Assembly (NCBI GenBank): GCA_905182555.1
Contig: CAJJBX010000006.1
Location: forward strand, 62,001 to 126,000
Direction: 5' to 3'
Source: an uncultured Ilumatobacter sp.
GTDB taxonomy: Bacteria; Actinomycetota; Acidimicrobiia; Acidimicrobiales; Ilumatobacteraceae
Length of the DNA stretch: 64,000 nucleotides
Shown: positions 1 to 7,998 of the stretch, one piece after another
Layout: each line of letters opens with the position of its first letter
Numbering within the stretch: position 1 is the first letter of the stretch
The notes under the pieces: model-generated
Databases searched by the model: none
The model's input: only the letters and a program-made list of their open reading frames with translations
Told to the model about the DNA's origin: nothing
Translations under genes and position numbers: made by a program

Positions 1-1157
1 GGGCCTTCTTCGCCCTCACCGCACGGGATCTCAGCCGGCGCCAAGTATGTGAAGAGGTCGATCGGATCAACATCGGCGCCTGTAGCGAAATTGACGGCAA
101 AGGTCGACTGGTCAGCGTCGGCCTCGACGTCGTAGTGGTAGTGCGTCTGCAGAACGAAGAAATCACCGGCTTCCATCTCGAGGCCGGTGCCGTCGGGGAA
201 GGCGGTTGGATCGGTACCGGGTGCCCAGGTGAAGATCAGATCTGCGCCATTGCCGGGGCTGAACCCGAAGCAGGTCCAGCCACCCTGGCCGTCGGCACCG
301 TTACGTTCCTCGACGGCGGCTCGCTCTGACCCTGGCACGGCGAAGCCGACGGCGTGGTGGACGACCTGCGTCTGCTGCGGGATGAACTCCATGTCCGACA
401 CGAATGTCGATTCCGTCAGCTTGGGGTCATAGACAAAGCAGCGGTACTCGTCGGGTTGGCCAAACTCGCCGTCGTAGCTGCCATCGGCCCGCATGACGAG
501 GTCGGGGTCATTGAGCCCAACGACACCGTTAACCGGGATCATCTCGGTGTTTGGATCGACGTCAAGTGGGGCACCGTCATCATCCCAACGAAGGATCGTC
601 GCGATCTCTTCGTCAGTCAGGCTCCAGTCGTGGTCGAACGGGACGCTTTCATCGCTCGCGGGCCATGGCGGCATGAAGCGAGTCTCGGTCACGATGGCAA
701 TAGCAAAGGCAGCGCGCGACACATCGTCAGCCGTGTCGAAGCGGACGTGCTGCGTGCCCGGCCCATCGCCCGTGTGGCAGCTCGCGCAAGTCTCGGTGAT
801 GATTGGTTGGATGCTCGATGCAAACGACACCCTGCCGGGCGGCGTTGCCGCAGGCGGCGTTGCCAGCACCTCCGAGGTCGCGGTGTCGGATTCGGCCGCC
901 GTTGTCGGATCAGCCGACGTCTCGGCGTTGGACGAGTCAGCACTTACCGAGCCCGTCACCGCTGGATTTCCACCGCCTGTCGGCGCGGCACCATCACTCC
1001 CTGCCCCTAGTCCGCAGGCCCCAACAACCACCGCTAGAAACAGGCATGTCCCGGCACCCAGCACCCACGATCGACGGCCGCTTGCCTGACCCTGGGCGAA
1101 GGAGAAATTCAAGCTCCGTGAGCGCTCTCTCTGTGCAATGTGCCACACCAAGCTCAT
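1..1157 (-). CDS. Lipoprotein with haem c motif and copper type II monooxygenase-like domain (3' end outside window)
   Basis: The reading frame stays open for 385 codons from ATG 1157 to the left edge, so the C-terminus is missing. The N-terminus has an arginine-rich stretch, a hydrophobic segment and a lipobox VVGAC (Cys48), then a low-complexity Ser/Thr/Ala linker. A haem-binding CASCH lies at about residues 124-128, with MPPWP downstream as a possible axial Met. Around residue 245 comes QTQVVHHAVGFAV, typical of the ascorbate-dependent copper monooxygenase fold (PHM/DBM type), and later LQTHYHYD, another copper-type His cluster. Known relatives are secreted cytochrome c-monooxygenase fusions of unknown substrate. 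It is probably anchored outside the membrane. A TTG 48 nt downstream is an alternative start. Domain assignment is good; function is inferred only. Confidence 0.75.
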   Translation of the reverse strand, partial: MSLVWHIAQRERSRSLNFSFAQGQASGRRSWVLGAGTCLFLAVVVGACGLGAGSDGAAPTGGGNPAVTGSVSADSSNAETSADPTTAAESDTATSEVLATPPAATPPGRVSFASSIQPIITETCASCHTGDGPGTQHVRFDTADDVSRAAFAIAIVTETRFMPPWPASDESVPFDHDWSLTDEEIATILRWDDDGAPLDVDPNTEMIPVNGVVGLNDPDLVMRADGSYDGEFGQPDEYRCFVYDPKLTESTFVSDMEFIPQQTQVVHHAVGFAVPGSERAAVEERNGADGQGGWTCFGFSPGNGADLIFTWAPGTDPTAFPDGTGLEMEAGDFFVLQTHYHYDVEADADQSTFAVNFATGADVDPIDLFTYLAPAEIPCGEGEEG

Positions 1158-1166
1158 CAACTGAAG

Positions 1167-1211
1167 CGGTCACACTGTGTCTGGCACACTGTGTCAGGCA
1201 CAGTGTGACCG
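1167..1211. terminator. 13-bp perfect inverted repeat with an internal third copy, probable terminator
   Basis: Arms 1167-1179 (CGGTCACACTGTG) and 1199-1211 are perfectly complementary around a 19-nt loop. The loop carries another CACACTGTGT copy. It sits immediately after the hpaH stop and just upstream of the lipoprotein gene, both on the minus strand. There is no clear U-tract, so it could also act as an operator or REP-like element. Confidence 0.5.
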
Positions 1212-1212
1212 A

Positions 1213-2046
1213 TCAGGTGACGTCGAGGGTGAGCGTGCCGAGGTAGCCGAAATCGACACGGAAGTGGTCGCCGGCACGGCAATCGATCGGTCGGGTAAAG
1301 GAGCCAGCAAGAATCGTTTCGCCTGCCGTGAGTGCAATGCCGATGCCTTGGAGCCGATTGGCGAGCCAGACAATGCCCATTGCGGGGTCGTCGAGGACTC
1401 CGGCACCGAGCCCGGTCTCTTCGACCACGCCGTTGCGATAGGCAATTGCGCCGGCCCACCGAAGATCACCGTTGCGCGCCTCGTCAACCGAGATGTGTTC
1501 GTCGCCGACGATGATCCCCGAGTTCGCTGCGTTGTCAGAGATGGTGTCGCGCACCGTGCGCGTCCGGCCGTCGTCGGGATGCACCCGGTGCGACCGAGCA
1601 TCGATCAACTCGAGCGCTGGCACCACATGGCTCGTCGCGGCGTACACGTCCTCAGTCGTCAGCTCGCGACCGAGCGCGTGGGGAACGAGATCGTCCTGGA
1701 GCACAAAGGCGAACTCGACTTCGATCTTCGGGTCAAGGTGGTCAGCAGCGGCAATCGAGCCACCATTCGGGATGAACATGTGGTCGAGCAGCGCACCAAA
1801 GTCGGGCTCGTCGATATTCATAGCCATCTGCATGGCCCGACTTGTCAACCCAATCTTGTGGCCTTTGATCACTGCGCCGTTGGCGACCTGCAGGCGAACC
1901 CACTGCGCCTGGATCGCGTATGCATCGTCCAAGGTGATGTCGGGGAATCGCCGGGTGACTGGGTCGCACGGCACCGCAGTCGTTCGTGCCTCTTCGTGCT
2001 CGGCAGCGAGCAATGCGATCTGTTCTGTGGACAGCGTGAGGCCCAT
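1213..2046 (-). CDS. hpaH: 2-oxo-hept-4-ene-1,7-dioate hydratase (HpaH)
   Basis: The 277-residue product matches the fumarylacetoacetase-fold hydratase family (HpaH/MhpD) in full length. Diagnostic features are KGHKIGLTSRAMQ near residue 62, the IDEPDFGALLDHMF block that follows, and the acidic metal-binding segment KIEVEFAFVL. It adds water to 2-oxohept-4-ene-1,7-dioate in the lower homoprotocatechuate pathway. Its ATG overlaps the hpaE stop in a TAATG arrangement, so the two are almost certainly translationally coupled. The next enzyme, aldolase HpaI, is not in the window. It could instead act on a related 2-hydroxypentadienoate, but the neighbours favour HpaH. Confidence 0.9.
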   Translation of the reverse strand: MGLTLSTEQIALLAAEHEEARTTAVPCDPVTRRFPDITLDDAYAIQAQWVRLQVANGAVIKGHKIGLTSRAMQMAMNIDEPDFGALLDHMFIPNGGSIAAADHLDPKIEVEFAFVLQDDLVPHALGRELTTEDVYAATSHVVPALELIDARSHRVHPDDGRTRTVRDTISDNAANSGIIVGDEHISVDEARNGDLRWAGAIAYRNGVVEETGLGAGVLDDPAMGIVWLANRLQGIGIALTAGETILAGSFTRPIDCRAGDHFRVDFGYLGTLTLDVT

Positions 2047-3575
2047 TAGATCTTGCCCAGCTTCGGGATTGCGTGAGTGTCGTAAGCAATGGCGATGTTC
2101 TTGGTTTCCATATAGAACTCGAAACTGTACTCAGGCCCGCCATCGCGGCCGATGCCACTGGCTTTGGTGCCACCGAACGGCGTAGGTAGGTGGCGTATGT
2201 TCTGGCTGTTAACCCAGATCATCCCAGCGTCAAGATCGCGGGCAACCCGTTGCGCACGACCGGTGTCGCCGGTCCAGAGGTACCCGGCGAGGCCGTACTC
2301 GATGTCATTCGCAATCTGAACCGCATCGATTTCAGTGTCGAACGGGATGGCCGTGAGCACGGGGCCGAAGATCTCTTCCTGTGCGATCTCCATATCGTTC
2401 GTTGCGTTCGTGAACAGCATCGGGTTGACGTAATAGCTATCCGGGCCTTGCCGCTCGCCACCGCCGACGAGAACGGTGGCACCCGCGTTGTTCGCCTTGG
2501 CCTCGTAGCTCCGCACCTTGGCGCAATGCCGCAGGTGGATCAGCGGCCCGATCTCAGTCGACGGGTCAAGCGGGTGGCCGACCTTGAGGGCCTGCACCCG
2601 CTCCCCCAACTTGGTCACGAACGCATCGTGAATCGTCGACTGGATAAGTACCCGACTCGACGACGTGCAGCGCTCACCGTTGAGGCTGTAGATCATGAAC
2701 ATGACAGCGTCGAGCGCTCGATCGAGATCGGCATCGTCGAACACGATCACCGGGTTCTTACCACCAAGTTCGAAGTGCACACGCTTGAGCGTCGGCGCTC
2801 CCTGGGCCTGGATCATCGAGCCGGTCGACGACTCGCCGACGAACGCAATCGCCTTGATCAGCGGATGCTCGGTCAGCGCCTTCCCAGCCGACTCGCCAAA
2901 GCCGTGCACCGTGTTCAGCACGCCCCCCGGCAGGCCTGCCTCGAGTGCGATCTCTGACAACATCGCTGCCGAGTAAGGGCTCCACTCGGCTGGCTTGTGC
3001 ACGACCGTGCAACCGGCTGCCAGCGCTGGAGCAATCTTCCAGGTCGAAAGCATGAAGGGTGTGTTCCACGGGGTGATCACACCGACGGGGCCGAGCGCCT
3101 TCCGGCTGGAGAAGTTGACGTGGTGTTCGTCAGGCATCGACCGGCCGTTGTTCGCATCAGGTGCGTGATCTGCGAAGAACCGGAAGTTCTCAGCCCCGCG
3201 AATGGCGGCAGCCGACATGAAGCGAATGGTCTGGCCGGTGTCGACACATTCGACTGCTGCGATGTCGTCGGCTCGAGCCTCGATCAGGTCGGCAACGCGG
3301 TGGAGAATCTTCTTGCGTTCCTTTCCGGTGCGGCCAGACCAGTCGGCGAACGCGTCGTCGGCCGCACGCGCTGCGGCATCGACATCAGCCGCATTGCCAG
3401 AAGCAACCAAACCAAGCAACGACGAGTCGACCGGCGAGTGGTTCTCAAACGTCTCACCGCTCACACTGGCTGCCGGCACACCGCCGATGAGGTGCTGCAG
3501 CGGGGAGCCTTCGAAGCGCTCAACTGCCGCCAATGCGATCGCCTGATATTCGTCGAAGGTCTTGTCGGCAGCCAT
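2046..3575 (-). CDS. hpaE: 5-carboxymethyl-2-hydroxymuconate-semialdehyde dehydrogenase (HpaE)
   Basis: A full-length 509-residue aldehyde dehydrogenase. It shows the NAD-binding and catalytic segments ITPWNTPFMLSTWK, the glutamate-containing FELGGKNPVIVFDDAD, the nucleophile Cys in LNGERCTSSSR, and the C-terminal EEIFGPVLTAIPF. HpaE oxidises the semialdehyde produced by ring opening of homoprotocatechuate, using NAD+. It overlaps hpaH downstream by 1 nt and is preceded by hpaF on the same strand after a gap of about 100 bp that contains two hairpin-forming repeats. Substrate assignment rests on the hpaF/hpaG/hpaH neighbours. Confidence 0.9.
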   Translation of the reverse strand: MAADKTFDEYQAIALAAVERFEGSPLQHLIGGVPAASVSGETFENHSPVDSSLLGLVASGNAADVDAAARAADDAFADWSGRTGKERKKILHRVADLIEARADDIAAVECVDTGQTIRFMSAAAIRGAENFRFFADHAPDANNGRSMPDEHHVNFSSRKALGPVGVITPWNTPFMLSTWKIAPALAAGCTVVHKPAEWSPYSAAMLSEIALEAGLPGGVLNTVHGFGESAGKALTEHPLIKAIAFVGESSTGSMIQAQGAPTLKRVHFELGGKNPVIVFDDADLDRALDAVMFMIYSLNGERCTSSSRVLIQSTIHDAFVTKLGERVQALKVGHPLDPSTEIGPLIHLRHCAKVRSYEAKANNAGATVLVGGGERQGPDSYYVNPMLFTNATNDMEIAQEEIFGPVLTAIPFDTEIDAVQIANDIEYGLAGYLWTGDTGRAQRVARDLDAGMIWVNSQNIRHLPTPFGGTKASGIGRDGGPEYSFEFYMETKNIAIAYDTHAIPKLGKI

Positions 3576-3604
3576 GTTGTTCTCCGTCGGTCGGTTTGCT
3601 CGGC

Positions 3605-3668
3605 TTCACACTCTGGTCAGACCAAAACGTGACGTTCTTGTCACACTCTGGTCTGACCAGAGCGTGAC
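3605..3668. repeat. Two tandem related inverted repeats between hpaF and hpaE
   Basis: Repeat 1: 3640-3653 (GTCACACTCTGGTC) against 3655-3668, 13 of 14 pairs with a 1-nt spacer. Repeat 2, more degenerate: 3605-3618 against 3620-3633, about 10 of 14 pairs. Both share the CACACTCTGGTC arm. They could be a transcript-processing or attenuation hairpin in the hpaF-hpaE message, or an operator. Confidence 0.5.
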
Positions 3669-3678
3669 AGTGGGTGGT

Positions 3679-4062
3679 TCAGGTCGTGGGGTTGCGCGCT
3701 GCGATATGGGCGCGCAGGTGATTGTGATTGAGACGCATCGCCGGGTCGATTTCTTGGATCTCGACGCTCAGCATCATGTGACCTGCTGCCTCGCCGACAG
3801 TGGCCTCGATGGCATCCATCAGCGCATCAATCAGCAACTGCTTCTCGTCGCTGCTTCGGCCCGGGCCGAGGCGCGCCGTCAACGCGATGAAGGCGTTGCC
3901 TGGATGGCGATCACCGATCACGTAGCTCTCTCGACAGGCCGCCCGAGTGCGCAGTGCATCGACCGACACAAGATCCGTCGCGATCGCAGCAGCGTGGACG
4001 GCTTCGAGGATGAGCGAGACGTGCTCGACGTTGGCCGAGTGCTCGACGATCAGATGCGGCAT
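3679..4062 (-). CDS. hpaF: 5-carboxymethyl-2-hydroxymuconate delta-isomerase (HpaF)
   Basis: The 127-residue protein begins MPHLIVEHSANV. Pro2, exposed after Met removal, is the catalytic base of the CHMI/4-oxalocrotonate tautomerase superfamily. The body (FIALTARLGPGRS, KQLLIDALMDAI, MMLSVEIQEIDP) follows the HpaF pattern and length. It interconverts tautomers of 5-carboxymethyl-2-hydroxymuconate before decarboxylation. It is the first gene of the minus-strand hpa arm and faces hpaG across 38 bp containing an AT-rich palindrome, probably the shared control site. Confidence 0.87.
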   Translation of the reverse strand: MPHLIVEHSANVEHVSLILEAVHAAAIATDLVSVDALRTRAACRESYVIGDRHPGNAFIALTARLGPGRSSDEKQLLIDALMDAIEATVGEAAGHMMLSVEIQEIDPAMRLNHNHLRAHIAARNPTT

Positions 4063-4071
4063 TGACCACAG

Positions 4072-4093
4072 TTATATAACATGTTAGATATAA
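4072..4093. promoter_or_regulatory. AT-rich palindrome, candidate HpaR operator between hpaF and hpaG
   Basis: TTATAT at 4072-4077 and ATATAA at 4088-4093 flank a central AACATGTT. This is an AT-rich palindrome within an otherwise GC-rich region, exactly in the 38-bp divergent gap. Size and symmetry suit a MarR-family dimer such as the HpaR-like product encoded two genes away. Binding is inferred. Confidence 0.6.
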
Positions 4094-4100
4094 GCGCAAC

Positions 4101-4982
4101 ATGAAACTGCTCAGCTTCTCCCAACAAACCGAACTCGGAGCGAACCGGACCAGCTTCGGTGTCGCCACGGGGACCGACGGAGCTGACGGCATCATCGACC
4201 TCGGCGATCGGCTGGACGGAGTCCGCGACCTGTCTGACCTCCTCGCCCAGGAGCGCGTCGGCGAGGCTCGCACCATTGCCGAATCGGCCTCGCCCACGCT
4301 GTCGCTCGGCGACGTCATCTTCGAACGCACCCTCCCCCGTCCCGGAAAGATCTTCTGCATCGGCGTCAACTACGGCGGCCGGAATGCCGAGTACAAAGAC
4401 GGACAGGACAGCCCCGACAAGCCGAGCGTGTTCGTCCGCTTCCCGAGTTCGTTCACCGGGCACGAGCAGCCCCTGGTCCGCCCGCCCGAGAGCCCGCAGC
4501 TCGACTACGAAGGCGAAATCGTCGCGGTCATCGGCACCAGCGGTCGCCGCATCAAACGCCAAGACGCTCGGCAGCACATTGCCGGCCTCGCGCTCGGTAA
4601 CGAAGGCACCATTCGTGACTGGGTGCGTCACGCCAAGTTCAACGTGACGCAGGGGAAAAACTGGGACAGCTCCGGGGCTATCGGCCCGTGGATGGTCACC
4701 CTTGATGAGATCGGCGACTTCGAGAACCTGCACCTCACCACGCACGTCAACGGCGAACTCCGTCAAGACGACACACCCGCCACCATGGCATACCCCATTG
4801 AATATCAGATCGAATATCTCTCCACGTTCTGCACCCTGGAGCCTGGCGACATCATCTTCACCGGCACACCGACAGGGGCCGGCGCGCGGTTTGACCCGCC
4901 GAAGTTCCTGGTCCCCGGCGACACCATCGAAGTCAGCGTTCCAGAACTCGGAACCCTGCGCAACGGCGTCCGCGATGAATAG
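4101..4982 (+). CDS. hpaG: Fumarylacetoacetate hydrolase family, 5-oxopent-3-ene-1,2,5-tricarboxylate decarboxylase (HpaG-like)
   Basis: A single-domain FAHD protein of 293 residues, half the length of the duplicated enterobacterial HpaG. The metal site shows as DYEGEIVAVIG with downstream glutamates. The characteristic FCIGVNYGGRNAEYK, the RPGKI entry and the DIIFTGTPTGAG segment are all present. In this pathway it would decarboxylate the HpaF product to 2-hydroxyhepta-2,4-diene-1,7-dioate. It starts 8 bp after the palindromic operator and overlaps the hpaR start by 8 nt. The family also includes acylpyruvases and fumarylacetoacetases; the operon decides the call. Confidence 0.85.
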   Translation: MKLLSFSQQTELGANRTSFGVATGTDGADGIIDLGDRLDGVRDLSDLLAQERVGEARTIAESASPTLSLGDVIFERTLPRPGKIFCIGVNYGGRNAEYKDGQDSPDKPSVFVRFPSSFTGHEQPLVRPPESPQLDYEGEIVAVIGTSGRRIKRQDARQHIAGLALGNEGTIRDWVRHAKFNVTQGKNWDSSGAIGPWMVTLDEIGDFENLHLTTHVNGELRQDDTPATMAYPIEYQIEYLSTFCTLEPGDIIFTGTPTGAGARFDPPKFLVPGDTIEVSVPELGTLRNGVRDE

Positions 4983-5451
4983 CGCAGTCGTTGCGCCCAT
5001 TCCGTTGCGGGCATTCGAAGACTCGCTTCCCATGGCGCTCATGCGCGCCCGCGAGGCCGTGATGCGCTATTTCCGCCCAGTCCTCAGCGAGCACGACCTC
5101 ACCGAGCAGCAATGGCGCGTCCTCCGGGCGCTGCGCGATGCCGAGGGCCCGATGTCGGTTGCAGAACATGCGCGCCTTGCTCGGCTCGAGTGCCAAGGAC
5201 CCACTCGCCAAGCTGCTGAAGCCGAGCGTCGCCGAGCATGGGCCGACGCTCGACGCGCTGCGATCAACATCAGCACACGAGGCCTCGAGCTCGTGAGTGA
5301 AATCGCCCCATCGAGCGAGCATGCCTACGGCCGGATCGACGCGCTGCTCGACCCAGGTGAACTCGACGTCCTGTATGGCCTCCTCGCGAAACTGTCGACC
5401 GACGACCAACCAACCAACGACCAACCACCTCGAAATCAGGAGAACCTGTGA
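4975..5451 (+). CDS. hpaR: MarR family regulator, HpaR-like, with abnormal DNA-binding segment
   Basis: The 158-residue product has the HpaR signature AREAVMRYFRPVLSEHDLTEQQWRVLRAL (residues ~24-52) and a normal C-terminal dimerisation part (AAINISTRGLELVSEIAPSSE onward). Between about residues 62 and 90, where the recognition helix and wing should be, the frame reads an arginine- and alanine-rich sequence that does not resemble MarR. Homology partly reappears in the +1 frame (a LLGSS-like stretch), and the segment is about two residues short. Compensating indels or local sequence errors are likely. The presumed target is the operator at 4072-4093. ATG 4975 overlaps hpaG. Confidence 0.75.
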   Translation: MNSAVVAPIPLRAFEDSLPMALMRAREAVMRYFRPVLSEHDLTEQQWRVLRALRDAEGPMSVAEHARLARLECQGPTRQAAEAERRRAWADARRAAINISTRGLELVSEIAPSSEHAYGRIDALLDPGELDVLYGLLAKLSTDDQPTNDQPPRNQENL

Positions 5452-6776
5452 GTTCGAACAGCTATCACGCCGCTCCAGAAACGATTGCTGCTCCGCCGCC
5501 AGGCTGCCCGATGCATGCCTCATGGTCGCCGTTGGGCAATGAATACTTGGCTGACCCCTACCCGATCGCCGCGTCGCTTCGCGAGGAACACCCTGTGTTC
5601 TACGCGGAGCAAATCGGCCATGTCGTTGTCACGAAAATGGAAGACATTGAGCACGTCTTCATGAACCCCGACATATTCGCCTCGACGAACGTTCAAGACC
5701 CGATCTTCCCGCTCGCTCCGGAGGCCGGCGCTGTACTGAGTGCTGACGACTTTGATCCAGTCGCCGTGATGTCGAACCGGCCCGAGCCAGATCATGCTCG
5801 CATCCGCGTCCTCACCCGTCAGGGTTTTTCGAACCGTCGCCTGAAGGCGCTCGAGGACTACATGCGTAGCCGGGCAACGGCCTTGCTCGACGACATGGTC
5901 GCAAGCGGCAACTCCGCCGACTATGTGGCAGCTCTCGCTTTTCCCCTGCCCGCCGAGATTGTCTTTCGCCTCATCGGCTTCCCCGAAGCAGACGACCGGA
6001 TGATCAAGTCGTGGTGCGGAAACCGCAAGGCCTTCTCGTGGGGCAAGCCAACAGCTGCCGAGCAGACCAAGATCGCCGAAGGAATGCTCGAGTACTGGCG
6101 TTACTGCCGCGACTTCGTCGCCCAGCGCCGCGACGAGCGCCGCGACGACTTCACATCCGAACTCCTCAACGCGCACGACGCCGACCCTGACCCGGCAAAC
6201 GGAACCGGCATCTCGTACCGCGAGGTCGAGTCAGTTGTGTACGGCATTTCGTTCGCCGGGCACGATCCGGTCACGGCGCTGCTGTGCAACACGCTGCGGT
6301 GCCTCCTCCCCCGCCGGGAGCAGTGGGACGCGCTGTGTGCTGACCCGTCGCTCGCAGCAGCTGCTGTCGAAGAGACACTGCGTTTCGAGTCGAGCCAGAT
6401 CTCGTGGCGGCGTGTCACCACCCAAGCAACCACGCTCGGCGGCGTCGACCTCCCGGCTGGCACGAAGCTGATGCTCAACTTCGCATCAGCCAACCACCAG
6501 CCCGACCTCTTCGAGGACCCAGGCACATTTGACATCAACCGCGGCCGCAAGGGCGGCGGTGCGAGCCGCCACATCTCGTTCGGCAAGGGCATCCACTTCT
6601 GCCTGGGCGCTGGGCTCTCGCGAATGGAGGCCCGCATTGCTCTGGAGCTCCTGGCGCAGCGCCTTCCATCGCTGCGACTCGCCCAGAACCCCGACGGTTC
6701 CGAGCAAGACTTCAGCTTTTTCCCGAACATCACCTTCCGTGGCCCCGACGCTCTGCATCTGGAGTGGAACAAATGA
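5448..6776 (+). CDS. Cytochrome P450
   Basis: A full-length bacterial class I P450 of 442 residues with no membrane anchor. Visible are the I-helix GISFAGHDPVTAL, in which the usual Thr after the acidic residue is absent, the K-helix ExxR in EETLRFESS, and the haem-thiolate loop SFGKGIHFCLGAGLSR. The GTG start overlaps the upstream TGA (GTGA), and the stop overlaps the next ATG, so it lies in the middle of the hpa operon. A role in hydroxylating or demethylating an aromatic acid to feed the ring-cleavage enzymes is inferred from position. No ferredoxin or reductase gene is adjacent. Confidence 0.9.
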   Translation: MSSNSYHAAPETIAAPPPGCPMHASWSPLGNEYLADPYPIAASLREEHPVFYAEQIGHVVVTKMEDIEHVFMNPDIFASTNVQDPIFPLAPEAGAVLSADDFDPVAVMSNRPEPDHARIRVLTRQGFSNRRLKALEDYMRSRATALLDDMVASGNSADYVAALAFPLPAEIVFRLIGFPEADDRMIKSWCGNRKAFSWGKPTAAEQTKIAEGMLEYWRYCRDFVAQRRDERRDDFTSELLNAHDADPDPANGTGISYREVESVVYGISFAGHDPVTALLCNTLRCLLPRREQWDALCADPSLAAAAVEETLRFESSQISWRRVTTQATTLGGVDLPAGTKLMLNFASANHQPDLFEDPGTFDINRGRKGGGASRHISFGKGIHFCLGAGLSRMEARIALELLAQRLPSLRLAQNPDGSEQDFSFFPNITFRGPDALHLEWNK

Positions 6777-7138
6777 GCTTGTACGCCGTGCAGAAATTCC
6801 TCTACGAACTCAACCGTTCCGAGCAGATGCAGGCTCGATACACCGCTGACCAGGCCTCCGAACTGACACCGTTCGAACTCACCGACGAGGAAATCGCGGC
6901 GCTGATCAGCCCCGACATCGGCAAGCTGTTCCACCTTGGTGTGAACGGGCAGATCCTGATGCACTTCGCTGCATTCCACCAGATCGAGTGGCAGGACTAC
7001 CTGCAGCGGATGCGCGACGGCATCGCCGAGCACGGCCCCGTCCGCGAAGGCGTGTATGCCATGACCACCGGCGTCACCGACACCGTCGTCCCAGAAACAA
7101 CCGCCAAAGAAACAACGAAAGAAAACCGGAGTAGTTGA
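6773..7138 (+). CDS. LigA-like small subunit of class III extradiol ring-cleavage dioxygenase
   Basis: About 121 residues with the all-helical LigA pattern: LYAVQKFLYELNRSEQ at the start, ELTDEEIAALISPDIGKLFHLGVNGQILMHFAA in the middle. ATG 6773 overlaps the P450 TGA and the stop overlaps the LigB-like start, as in typical ligAB pairs. The subunit caps the active site of the catalytic partner. A GTG three codons earlier is an alternative start but lies inside the P450 frame. Substrate is probably homoprotocatechuate, given the surrounding hpa genes. Confidence 0.83.
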   Translation: MSLYAVQKFLYELNRSEQMQARYTADQASELTPFELTDEEIAALISPDIGKLFHLGVNGQILMHFAAFHQIEWQDYLQRMRDGIAEHGPVREGVYAMTTGVTDTVVPETTAKETTKENRSS

Positions 7139-7962
7139 TGCCCCTCGTCTTCGCCGGCGTGTGCTCACACGCTCCCGGCATCACCGGCCGTTCCGAGCAG
7201 GCGGACCCCGATGTACGCAACCGCTTCTACGCAGCCTTCGACCAGATGCGCATCGACCTCGAAGCGAGCAGGCCCGATGCCGTGGTAATCATTGCTGCGG
7301 AACACTTTGCCAACTTTTTCATGAACAACATGCCGACGTTCGCCATCGGTATGGCCGACACATACGAGGGTCCCATTGAAGATCCGGGCTGGCTCGGCAT
7401 CGATCGCCAACGGGTTCCGGGCAGCGCCGACATCTCGAGCCGTTTCATATCTGAAGTAATGCATGGCTCAGACGTCAGCTACGCCGAGGAGTGGAAGTTC
7501 GACCACGGGATCATGGTCCCGCTGCACTTCCTCACGCCGAGCTACGACATCCCGATTATCCCCGTCAACATCAACTGCCAAGGTCCGCCGCTCACCCCGC
7601 TGCACCGTGCGTGGCAGTTCGGCGAGTCGATCCGCGCGGCTTGTGATGCCATGCCCGAGCGGATCGCAGTGATCAGTACCGGTGGCATTTCGCACTGGCC
7701 TGCCACCCCCGATTCGGGAAAGATCAACGTCGAATGGGATCTCGACTTCATGGACCGCTGGTGTCGCAATGACCGTGACGCGCTCCTCGATTACGACGAC
7801 CTCACCGTCTATGCCGACGCGGGCCAGGGCGGATTCGAAATCCGCACCTTCATCGCAGCTGCTGCGGCCGCTCGCGGCGCGAAGGGCACGGTCCATTTCT
7901 GTGAGCCGATCCCGATCTTCGCCGTCAGTTGCACCGTCGCCACCTACGACCTCAGCAGATAG
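7138..7962 (+). CDS. LigB-type catalytic subunit, candidate homoprotocatechuate 2,3-dioxygenase
   Basis: A class III extradiol dioxygenase of about 274 residues. The conserved His of FAGVCSHAPGI near the N-terminus, EHFANFF (iron ligand region), FDHGIMVPLHFL and the STGGISHWP loop are all present. With the LigA-like partner it would open the ring of 3,4-dihydroxyphenylacetate, taking the place of the usual single-chain HpaD. ATG 7138 overlaps the preceding stop in a TGATG arrangement. A TTG one codon upstream is the alternative. It ends the plus-strand hpa operon, followed at once by a hairpin. The exact substrate cannot be read from sequence alone. Confidence 0.83.
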   Translation: MPLVFAGVCSHAPGITGRSEQADPDVRNRFYAAFDQMRIDLEASRPDAVVIIAAEHFANFFMNNMPTFAIGMADTYEGPIEDPGWLGIDRQRVPGSADISSRFISEVMHGSDVSYAEEWKFDHGIMVPLHFLTPSYDIPIIPVNINCQGPPLTPLHRAWQFGESIRAACDAMPERIAVISTGGISHWPATPDSGKINVEWDLDFMDRWCRNDRDALLDYDDLTVYADAGQGGFEIRTFIAAAAAARGAKGTVHFCEPIPIFAVSCTVATYDLSR

Positions 7963-7992
7963 TTGCGAAAGGGGCCTGACCCCATACGCAAC
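7962..7992. terminator. Hairpin between convergent genes
   Basis: An outer stem GTTGCG/CGCAAC (7962-7967 with 7987-7992) and an inner stem GGGG/CCCC (7971-7974 with 7980-7983) enclose a CCTGA loop. It overlaps the LigB stop and lies before the end of the convergent FAD oxidoreductase, fitting a bidirectional terminator. Confidence 0.6.
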
Positions 7993-7998
7993 TCTGGG

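Noticed and set aside
354-1010. Long plus-strand open frames over the first kilobase
   Set aside because: They are antisense to the minus-strand lipoprotein, which has a signal peptide, haem motif and copper motifs. The plus frames give no recognisable protein.
1177-2049. 290-codon plus-strand frame over hpaH
   Set aside because: Antisense shadow; the minus strand encodes a textbook hydratase.
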